Source: Caulobacter sp.
Lineage (GTDB): Bacteria; Pseudomonadota; Alphaproteobacteria; Caulobacterales; Caulobacteraceae
DNA: 5,932 bases
Assembly (NCBI GenBank): GCA_014378155.1
Contig: JACMOF010000065.1
Location: 1 to 5,932, forward strand
Reading direction: 5' to 3'
The position numbers and the translations under genes are program-made. Of this stretch, positions 1-5,241 are shown one piece after another. Each line of letters starts with the position of its first letter. The stretch's first letter is position 1. A model generated the notes under the pieces. The model was not told the DNA's origin, did not search any database, and worked only from the letters and a program-made list of their open reading frames with translations.

Positions 1-104
1 CCGTGCTTCGCCGCCAACTGCGACAGGGTCAGCTCCCCCTTCAACGCCTCCAGCGCCACCTTGGCCTTCAAATCAGCCGCGTACCGCTTCCGCTTCCCAG
101 TCAT
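1..104 (-). CDS. IS3-family transposase OrfA, N-terminal part (runs off window)
   Basis: OrfA is the small DNA-binding subunit of an IS3-family transposase. It recognises the element's ends and is normally fused to the DDE-type OrfB by programmed -1 frameshifting. The reading frame starts with ATG at 104 (minus strand) and runs through the left edge, giving 34 codons. The protein begins MTGKRKRYAADLKAKVALEA and continues through LKGELTLSQLAAKHG. This is the basic N-terminus plus first helices of the HTH domain (Tnp_1, COG2963 type) typical of IS3 OrfA proteins. An alternative ATG at 120 is out of frame with it. The rest of OrfA and all of OrfB lie outside the window. Family assignment is firm; the specific IS name is not determined. 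Confidence 0.88.
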   Translation of the reverse strand, partial: MTGKRKRYAADLKAKVALEALKGELTLSQLAAKH

Positions 105-170
105 AAAGTCCGTCCTTCATCGAGGCCGAACCTACCTTAGCCAACTGTCCGAATTTCCGGCGCCACCTCA
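1..170 (-). mobile_element. Terminal part of an IS3-family insertion sequence
   Basis: This contains the 5' end of orfA plus about 66 bp of leader. On the minus strand the outer end reads TGAGGTGGCGCCGGAAATTC, then GGACAG. It begins with the 5'-TG expected for IS3-family terminal inverted repeats, so on the plus strand the element ends in CA at 170. The boundary is placed at 170/171 because histidine-kinase coding sequence in the plus frame starts directly at 171. The partner inverted repeat and any 3-4 bp target duplication lie outside the window, so the boundary is inferred from one side only. Confidence 0.78.
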
Positions 171-847
171 TTGGTCAACAGCGACCACGCCGAGGCCGGC
201 GATTATGTGGCGATCACAGTGACCGACACGAGCCTCGGCATGCCGCCCGACGTGCTGCAGAAGGTTTTCGACCCCTTCTACACCACCAAGCCTCTGGGGG
301 AGGGCTCCGGCCTGGGGCTGTCGATGATCTATGGCTTCATCCAGCAGTCCAGGGGCCACGTTGTCATTGACAGCAAAGAGGGACGGGGCACCACCATCCA
401 GCTTTTCCTTCCACGTCATCAAGGTCCCGTGGAGCCGACGGCAACGATCGACGAGGCCTTCGCACCGGCCGGCGCCGGCGAAATCGTTCTCGTTATCGAG
501 GATGGCGCCGCTGTGCGCCTGCTGGTGATGCAGGTGCTGGAGGAGCTTGGCTATCGGGGCGTCGAGACCGCGGATGGTCGCCAGGCTGTGCCTATCCGTG
601 AACCCTCGATGCATATCGACCTGTTGATCAGCGACGTGGGCCTGCCGGGCCTGAACGGGCGACAGCTGGCCGAGATCGCCGCGAGAGCCGGCCGCAACTT
701 CCGATCCTGTTCATGACGGGCTACGCCAGGCAGGCCGCCCACCAGGCGGCTTTCCTCGACGGCGGCATGGAGATCATCAGCAAGCCGTTCGCCATCGAAC
801 AGCTTGGTCGTCGCATCGGTGAAATCCTGCGGCGCAACATCTCCTGA
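171..847 (+). pseudogene. Hybrid histidine kinase remnant (HATPase C-part + receiver domain), IS-truncated and frameshifted
   Basis: This is the remainder of a PAS-type hybrid sensor kinase that would have autophosphorylated and passed phosphate to its own C-terminal receiver. The sensor, dimerisation/His box and N box are absent. Visible are the G1 box (DTSLGM, codons 225-242), the F box (FDPFYTTKP), the G2 box (GSGLGLSM) and the HATPase end (TTIQLFLPR). A receiver follows with acidic pair ED (VLVIEDG), phospho-Asp in ISDVGLPG (codon 633-635), Thr in LFMTGYA (716-718) and Lys in ISKPF (782-784). The frame breaks near 698/699: the first frame stops at 716, while the conserved LPILFMTGYA onwards continues in another frame to TGA 845-847. 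Restoring one base after AAC gives AGRN-LPILFMTGY, so a one-base deletion is the simplest explanation. The first conserved Gly of G1 (DxGxG) is Ser, further suggesting decay. The TTG at 171 is a fortuitous start. Confidence 0.9.
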
Positions 848-947
848 GGTCCACGACCGGATCCCGATGCGGCGAATCCCAAGTGGGAAATTGGCGCCTC
901 AGCCGAACGATAAATTCAGGAACCTTGTCGGGTTGAAAAGTCTTTCT

Positions 948-963
948 CTCCCACCTCTGGGAG
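948..963 (+). promoter_or_regulatory. Small hairpin covering the ribosome binding site of the lipoprotein gene
   Basis: CTCCCA (948-953) and TGGGAG (958-963) are perfect inverted repeats separated by CCTC. The right arm includes most of the Shine-Dalgarno sequence GGGAGA (959-964), which sits 8 nt before the ATG at 973. If transcribed, the stem would mask the ribosome binding site. The stem is only 6 bp, so the regulatory role is inference. Confidence 0.35.
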
Positions 964-972
964 ATCCAAGAC

Positions 973-1317
973 ATGCTGAAATCAATGACGGGCCTTGCGC
1001 TGGCCGCGATACTGCTGGCCGCCTGCGGCCAGAAAAACGCCGACCATGAAAAGGTCGAGGGTCCCGCCGTCTCCACGGCTGAAGCGCCGACCAACGCCGC
1101 TGTCGACACGGCGCCGACGACCGGTGAAACAGGTCCCACGCCGGGCGCCAGCTCCTACACCGCCGACCAGGCGCGGGCCGCGATTGAGAAGGCTGGATAC
1201 ACCGAACTTGGTCCGTTGAACCAGAACGCCAACGGCGTCTGGCAGGGCAACGCGACCAAGGACGGCAAGCAGGTCAGCGTTTCGATCGACTACAAGGGCG
1301 CGATCACCACGCTCTAG
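973..1317 (+). CDS. Small lipoprotein with PepSY-like C-terminal domain
   Basis: A 114-aa predicted lipoprotein. Its N-terminus, MLKSMTGLALAAILLAAC, has one lysine, a hydrophobic core and a lipobox L-A-A-C with the lipidated cysteine at residue 18. Gly19-Gln20 follow, compatible with transfer to the outer membrane. Residues about 21-60 are a low-complexity linker rich in Ala, Thr, Pro and Glu. Residues about 61-114 look like a PepSY-type fold: YTADQARAAIEKAGY, then a GVWQG turn, then DGKQVSVSIDYKGAI, a strand pattern seen in small periplasmic PepSY proteins. The start is supported by GGGAGA at 959-964. The gene is complete with stop TAG and shares direction with the stress protein 55 bp downstream; no terminator is evident between them, so co-transcription is possible. 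Function is unknown; an envelope stress role is only suggested by context. Confidence 0.85.
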   Translation: MLKSMTGLALAAILLAACGQKNADHEKVEGPAVSTAEAPTNAAVDTAPTTGETGPTPGASSYTADQARAAIEKAGYTELGPLNQNANGVWQGNATKDGKQVSVSIDYKGAITTL

Positions 1318-1339
1318 CTCTGACTAACCGCACCACAAT

Positions 1340-1357
1340 CCATAAAAACCATAAAAA
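1340..1357 (+). repeat. Perfect tandem 9-bp repeat in an A-rich leader
   Basis: CCATAAAAA occurs twice back to back (1340-1348 and 1349-1357) just before the Shine-Dalgarno region (GGGAAA, 1362-1367) of the gene starting at 1373. It stands out as AT-rich in otherwise GC-rich DNA. It may keep the translation start unstructured; no protein site is recognised. Confidence 0.6.
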
Positions 1358-1372
1358 TCTCGGGAAAAAGCC

Positions 1373-2128
1373 ATGAGCAAGACGATTACCCGGCTGTTCG
1401 ACAGCCATACCCAAGCCCTTGACGCGGTTTCCGACCTGGAAGCCCGCGGCATTGATCACGACAAGATCAGCCTGGTCTCCAACAACACCGATAAATGGCA
1501 CGACGGCCACGCGCACGCCGGCGGGGCGCCTGGCGCTGACGGTCCGCTTGGCGATCGTAATGGCGACGGCGAGAACGATGTCGCCGACGGTGCTGGCAAG
1601 GGCGCGGCCACGGGCGGCGTCATCGGCGGCGGCGCGGGCCTGCTGGCCGGTCTTGGCATGCTGGCCATTCCGGGCCTGGGTCCAGTCGTGGCTGCGGGCT
1701 GGTTGGCGGCCACCGCCGTCGGCGCCGTGGTCGGCGCCATGGCTGGCGGCGCGACCGGTGGCCTGCTGGGCGCGCTAAAGGAAGCGGGTCACAGCGACGA
1801 AGAGGCCAATGTCTATGCCGAGGGGGTGCGCCGCGGCGGCGCCTTGGTCAGCGTCAAGGCGCACGACGACGAGATCGCGACCGTCGAGACCATCCTCAAT
1901 GAGCGCCGTGGTGTCGACGCAACCAGCCGTGGTGGAGCCTATCGCGACACGGGCTGGACCGGCTTTGACTCGGCCGCAACACCCTATAGCGCCGACCAGA
2001 TCGGTCGGGAGCGCACCTTGTACGGCGAAGATCGGGCTTTCAACTCGAATGATGAAGTCGCCGTCACGGACGACGAGTTGAGCCGCAGCGATCGTCCGGC
2101 CGCGCCGCCGACCACACGGTCCTACTGA
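1373..2128 (+). CDS. General stress protein, YflT-like N-terminus with glycine-zipper membrane region
   Basis: A 251-aa protein. Residues 1-40 (MSKTITRLFDSHTQALDAVS, then DLEARGIDHDKISLVSNN) match the N-terminal pattern of heat-induced stress protein YflT / general stress protein 17M: a strand, a helix with regularly spaced Ala/Leu, then a second strand. Residues 43-60 are rich in His and Gly. Residues 61-69 (DRNGDGEND) resemble a Ca-binding loop. Residues about 77-137 are a long Gly/Ala hydrophobic stretch (two possible membrane or glycine-zipper segments around 83-100 and 104-125). Residues 140-178 resume the fold (SDEEANVYAEGVRRGGALVS, an acidic spacer, then a helix). The C-terminal 70 residues are hydrophilic and disordered-looking. 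The start has GGGAAA 5 nt upstream. Such proteins are linked to general stress responses, but their biochemical role is unknown. Confidence 0.82.
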   Translation: MSKTITRLFDSHTQALDAVSDLEARGIDHDKISLVSNNTDKWHDGHAHAGGAPGADGPLGDRNGDGENDVADGAGKGAATGGVIGGGAGLLAGLGMLAIPGLGPVVAAGWLAATAVGAVVGAMAGGATGGLLGALKEAGHSDEEANVYAEGVRRGGALVSVKAHDDEIATVETILNERRGVDATSRGGAYRDTGWTGFDSAATPYSADQIGRERTLYGEDRAFNSNDEVAVTDDELSRSDRPAAPPTTRSY

Positions 2129-2135
2129 TCAGGCG

Positions 2136-2163
2136 CCGCATCCCCGGTTCGCCGGGGGTGCGG
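2136..2163 (+). terminator. Strong hairpin after the stress protein gene
   Basis: CCGCATCCCCGG (2136-2147) pairs with CCGGGGGTGCGG (2152-2163) around a TTCG loop, giving a 12-bp stem with one G-T wobble. It begins 7 bp after the stop codon. No T-tract follows, so it may be a weak intrinsic terminator or an mRNA 3'-end stabiliser. Confidence 0.65.
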
Positions 2164-2263
2164 TCGTATCAGACCCAGAGGCCGTAACGAATCGTGATGC
2201 GACTCTATGCTGCACTGCAGCATTGTCTTGCTGGGCTCGTTAGCGGCCCGGGCGGACACACCG

Positions 2264-3442
2264 ATGCAAGGCCTTGGCGAAACCACCGCGATGCTGGCGC
2301 GCCTGCGCCGTTCGATGCCCGGTTTGCTGAATCCTGCCGTTACCTCGCCGGACGGAATGGTGGACACTGAGACCTTCGGTGAGAACCCCGGTGCGCTACG
2401 CATGCTATCCTACTCGCCACCCGGCCTACCCCCGGGCGCGCCCTTGGTGGTCGTGCTCCATGGCTGCACCCAGAACGGTCAGGGTTACGCGCGCGACGCT
2501 GGCTGGATCACCTTAGCCGATCGCCTGGGCTTTTCCGTGCTGGCCCCCGAACAGCGGGCCGCCAACAATCCCAATCGTTGCTTCAACTGGTTTGAGCCAG
2601 GAGACACTCGGCGCGGCCAGGGCGAGGCCGCCTCGATCGCCGCCATGGTGACTACCGCGCTGGCGGCGTGCGAAGGCGATCCTCGCCAGGTGTTCGTCAC
2701 CGGCCTGTCAGCGGGCGGAGCAATGAGCGCGGTGATGCTCTCCGCATACCCCGAGATGTTCGCGGGCGCGGCGATCATCGCCGGATTGCCCTATGGCGTG
2801 GCGCGCGGCGTTCCCGACGCGCTGCGGGTGATGGGCCAGGGAGACGGGCGCTCGGGCGCGGCCCTGGGCGGTCTGGTGGCCCGCAAGACAGGGGCGACCC
2901 TCAGGCTGTCGATCTGGCACGGCGACGCTGACTATACCGTCAATCGGGCCAATGCCGAAAATCTTGCCGATCAGTGGACAGCGGCGACGGCGCTGGACGG
3001 CGGATCGGCGACGATCGAGCGACTGAAGGGCAGGACCCGTTCGGTCTGGCGGGGCGAGACTGGCGGTTCGGTGGTCGAACTCAACATCGTCCACGGCCTG
3101 GGTCACGGTACGCCGCTCGCGACCAAGGAAGCGGACGGGATTGGCCGACCGGCGCCCTACATGCTGGAGGCGGGCATCTCTTCGACGCAGGAGATCGCGC
3201 GATTCTGGGGCTTGGGCGCCGGTGTGGCGCGTCGGGCTGAGGCGGGGCAATCCCCCGTGCGGCCGGAAGAGCAAGACGCCGCCGCCGAGGAGGCTCCCGT
3301 TCAGAAGTTGGGCCAGGACGCCGGTCCCGCGCGACCTTCGGGTGTGGCGGCGCAGGTGCTGGACGCGGTATCGGCCCACGTGCCAGCCGATGTGCGCGCG
3401 GTCATTGCCAAGGCGTTGCGCGCCGCCGGACTCATGACCTGA
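2264..3442 (+). CDS. PHB depolymerase family esterase (alpha/beta hydrolase)
   Basis: A serine esterase of the PHB depolymerase-like family (Esterase_phd, TIGR01840 type), which hydrolyses ester bonds in polyhydroxyalkanoates or other short acyl or aromatic esters. In the 392-aa form, the oxyanion-hole motif LVVVLHGCTQNG is at 61-72 and the nucleophile elbow GLSAG at 147-151 (Ser149). The acid is probably Asp223 in HGDADYTV, and the catalytic His281 lies in GLGHGTPL. All are intact. A Pro/Glu/Ala-rich linker (about 325-358) leads to a C-terminal helix (VRAVIAKALRAAGLM), as in many relatives. I prefer ATG 2264 because GGCGGA lies 8 nt upstream and relatives often begin near M-x-x-L-x-x-T. A longer form from ATG 2207 adds 19 residues ending in AARA-D that look vaguely like a signal peptide, but it lacks a Shine-Dalgarno sequence and any N-terminal Lys or Arg. 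The true substrate and cell location are therefore open. Confidence 0.88.
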   Translation: MQGLGETTAMLARLRRSMPGLLNPAVTSPDGMVDTETFGENPGALRMLSYSPPGLPPGAPLVVVLHGCTQNGQGYARDAGWITLADRLGFSVLAPEQRAANNPNRCFNWFEPGDTRRGQGEAASIAAMVTTALAACEGDPRQVFVTGLSAGGAMSAVMLSAYPEMFAGAAIIAGLPYGVARGVPDALRVMGQGDGRSGAALGGLVARKTGATLRLSIWHGDADYTVNRANAENLADQWTAATALDGGSATIERLKGRTRSVWRGETGGSVVELNIVHGLGHGTPLATKEADGIGRPAPYMLEAGISSTQEIARFWGLGAGVARRAEAGQSPVRPEEQDAAAEEAPVQKLGQDAGPARPSGVAAQVLDAVSAHVPADVRAVIAKALRAAGLMT

Positions 3443-3472
3443 TCGGCTGCGGCGCAGCAGGCCGGGTGCGCT

Positions 3473-4558
3473 ATGAGCGACGCAGTCCAGCCGGCCATCT
3501 CTCTCTCTGCGGTGATCAACCCGCCGCGTCCACGGCGCAGGGTCGCGCCGACCGCAAGGAACTCGCGTTCGTCGCGGTCGAGCGCACGCGCATGCCCATG
3601 GTGATTGCCGACGCGCGAAATGGCGACCATCCAATCGTCCTGGCCAACCAGGCGTTTCTAGACCTGACGGGCTACGGGCCTGATGAGGTGGTCGGGCGCA
3701 ATTGCCGATTTTTACAAAGGTGGGAAACCTCGAAAGGGGCCATTGCCGAGATTCGCGCGGCTGTTGGCGAGGGCCAGGAGTGCGACGTCGAGATTCTCAA
3801 CGATCGCAAGGACGGATCGGCGTTCTGGAACCAGTTGCATCTGAGCCCGGTCCGCGATGAAACTGGACAGTTGCTGTACATTTTCGCCACCCAGCGCGAT
3901 GTCACCGAGTCTCGCAAGATCCGCAGTCTAGAGGCCGCCGAGCACCGGCTGCTTCGGGAAGTCGATCACCGGGCAATGAACGCTCTGGCCATTGTTGAAG
4001 GCATCGTCCGGCTGACCCGAGCCGATAATCCGTCCTCAGTACGCCGCCGCTATCCAGAGCCGAGTGCAACCCCTCGCCAGGGCCCACGCGCTCTTGGGGC
4101 CAGAAGGTTGGCGCGATCTTCAAGTCGACGTGCTGCTGCGTGCATTGGTCGAGATGCAAGGTGGCCGGCGTATCACGTTGCAGGGGCCGCCGATCGAGGT
4201 CGGCGCGGCGCTGGTTCAGCCCTTGACGATTGTTCTGCATGAAATGATCGCCAATGGGGCCCAGCATGGGGCTCTGTCGGCGCCGAATGGCGAGGTTCGC
4301 CTGGGGTGGTCGCAAGGTGGCGGTGGGGGTCTCGTCCTGACCTGAACGGAAATGGGCGGACCGCCACCGGTGGCCGCGCGCCCACGCGGGTTCGGCGCGA
4401 CAATGATTTCGGCGATCATCGAGCGGCAACTGCGAGGCCAGGCGCTGCTGGAATGGCGGCCGGAAGGCCTGTCGGCGCGATTTGACCTTCCGCGGCGCAA
4501 CCACGCGCGGGGTTTCACGCTTTCGGCGGCGAACGAGGACGGCGCGTCGCGAGGCTGA
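3473..4558 (+). pseudogene. Decayed LOV-domain blue-light HWE/HisKA_2 histidine kinase
   Basis: Recombining frames gives about 361 aa, close to the size of LovK-type photoreceptor kinases, which sense blue light through FMN and act in alphaproteobacterial stress and adhesion signalling. The LOV domain contains GRNCRFLQ (photoactive Cys codon 3703-3705), FWNQL and the FATQRDVT glutamine strand. The H box is REVDHRAMNALAIVEGIVRL (His codon 3967-3969). After a frame change near 4031-4040 come YAAAIQSRVQ, the N box EMIANGAQHGALS (Asn 4253-4255), then LVLT followed by TGA at 4343-4345, then TEMGGPPP and GFGATMI in the same frame. The TGA replaces the Trp of the family's WxE motif. The N-terminus is also ambiguous: ATG 3473 reads MSDAVQPAISLSAVINP and then leaves the LOV frame, whereas GTG 3466 is in the LOV frame. 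The gene lies 30 bp after the esterase. Family is sure; that it is non-functional is very likely unless the lesions are sequencing errors. Confidence 0.9.
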
Positions 4559-4588
4559 ACACGACGGCTGTGTTTTGCTGGGGCTCCG

Positions 4589-4690
4589 TGTCGGCAGGCC
4601 TCCAGCGAGCCAAGGTCGAGCTGAATCCTGATCATCGGTCGGTGGCTGTAGAGATGCGGCCCGCGATAGGTGGACACCTCTGACGCGCAT
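4589..4690 (-). pseudogene. cphA: Cyanophycin synthetase N-terminal relic
   Basis: On the minus strand, codons from GTG 4677 read V-S-TYRGPHLYSHRPMIRI and then QLDLGSLEA (to 4597). This is the characteristic beginning of bacterial cyanophycin synthetases (RGPnlys..p.irl.lDLG.LE.wPt). CphA makes the storage polymer multi-L-arginyl-poly-L-aspartate from Asp, Arg and ATP. Only about 33 of the many hundred residues remain. The likely original ATG at 4690 is one base out of frame with the conserved part (MRV..., break near 4680). After LEA another one-base shift would restore W-P-T, after which similarity ends. The catalytic glutamate-ligase-like domains are absent and the plus-strand kinase pseudogene begins its end only 30 bp further on. 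So this is a deletion remnant. The upstream 68-aa gene stops one base before the ATG, suggesting a former operon. Confidence 0.72.
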
Positions 4691-4691
4691 G

Positions 4692-4898
4692 TCAGGCGGC
4701 TTTGGCGCTGATCAAATGATGATCTCGGACGGGCGCTTGCGCCGCGCAGATGTCGCGGATCACCAGAGCCGCAGCCAAGACCTTGGATCGGACGACGCCA
4801 CTCGTGCGCCTCCGGCCTTGCGCATCCAAGATCTCCCAGCGCCAGCCGTCGGCCCGCAGACGGATTGAAAACCGCACCATGCTTGATTGGTCGTTCAT
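4692..4898 (-). CDS. Small hypothetical protein (68 aa) upstream of the cphA relic
   Basis: A complete ORF starting ATG 4898 with AGGA a few bases upstream and ending TGA at 4692. The protein has a basic, strand-forming first half (MVRFSIRLRADGWRWEILDA, then QGRRRTSGVV), a helical Ala/Leu-rich middle (SKVLAAALVIRDICAAQ) and a short tail. The GWRWEI.DA.GR...SG pattern resembles small alphaproteobacterial proteins of unknown function; I cannot name a family. No signal peptide or membrane segment is seen. Its stop is separated from the ATG of the cyanophycin synthetase relic by a single base, so the two were probably translationally coupled, and this gene may have served cyanophycin metabolism or its regulation. 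It is itself undamaged. Confidence 0.6.
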   Translation of the reverse strand: MNDQSSMVRFSIRLRADGWRWEILDAQGRRRTSGVVRSKVLAAALVIRDICAAQAPVRDHHLISAKAA

Positions 4899-5241
4899 AG
4901 TTCCTGCCCTGCCGGAGAAGGATGCAAAAACGGCAGGTGGTCAGCGTGGTTGCCTAGGGCGGGTTGTCGACACATCGCCTGTGGCCCACGGCTCTGGCCA
5001 TCGGTCGCGGCGCTGCGCCGCCGATCGTCGCAAGTGAGCGGAATTGGCGAGTCGCAGTTCCCGTGTTTCAAGACCTGCCACAGCGATCTGTGTTTTCGCT
5101 TTACGGTCCCATACGGGAGCCAAGCCCGTGCGGCCTGTAATTATGCGAAATGGAAAGACGAAACGGCCGGAACAAATTTTTTCCCTGGGCCTTATTGCTG
5201 GCGACCGGCGCGAAGGCGCGCCATTCTTTAGGGAGGCAAAC
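4899..5241. other. Divergent intergenic region
   Basis: This 343-bp stretch separates the minus-strand 68-aa gene from the plus-strand YeaQ-like gene and must hold both promoters. It contains a GC palindrome CGGCGC-T-GCGCCG at 5008-5020, a short hairpin ACGGG/CCCGT at 5113-5129, a possible EcfG-type promoter at 5169-5193 and a consensus Shine-Dalgarno sequence GGGAGG at 5231-5236. A weaker GGAAC-N16-CGCT reads on the minus strand (5061 to 5037). The open frames here lack conserved features and are treated as non-coding. Confidence 0.55.
5169..5193 (+). promoter_or_regulatory. Possible EcfG (general stress sigma factor) promoter
   Basis: GGAAC at 5169-5173 is followed after 16 bp by CCTT (5190-5193). 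The known EcfG-type consensus in alphaproteobacteria is GGAAC, 16-17 bp, then CGTT, so this is a full -35 and three of four bases of the -10. It lies about 50 bp before the ATG of a stress-type membrane protein, a class frequently found in EcfG regulons. The imperfect -10 keeps confidence modest. Confidence 0.4.

Noticed and set aside
1456..1778. Alternative frames inside the YflT-like gene
   Set aside because: They are Ala/Pro/Arg-rich and arise from the glycine/alanine-rich coding sequence of the real frame.
2708..3634. Long minus-strand open frame (308 codons) opposite the esterase gene
   Set aside because: It is antisense to a clear esterase with intact catalytic motifs, and its product is Arg/Pro/His-rich with no recognisable domain, as expected of a shadow frame in GC-rich DNA.
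3902..4690. Minus-strand open frame of 262 codons starting at the cphA ATG
   Set aside because: It uses the ATG of the relic but not the frame that encodes the conserved CphA residues, and then runs antisense through the LOV kinase pseudogene. It is not a gene.
5008..5020. GC palindrome CGGCGC-T-GCGCCG as an operator or terminator
   Set aside because: Such palindromes are frequent by chance in GC-rich DNA; there is no T-tract and no gene end at this point.
5037..5240. tRNA, small RNA gene or riboswitch in the intergenic region
   Set aside because: No cloverleaf with T-loop signature and no known riboswitch core could be found; only one 5-bp hairpin (5113-5129) is visible.
5044..5241. Upstream extension of the YeaQ-like gene in the same frame
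   Set aside because: The extra 66 residues lack family similarity, and a perfect Shine-Dalgarno sequence directly precedes the internal ATG at 5242, where family members start.
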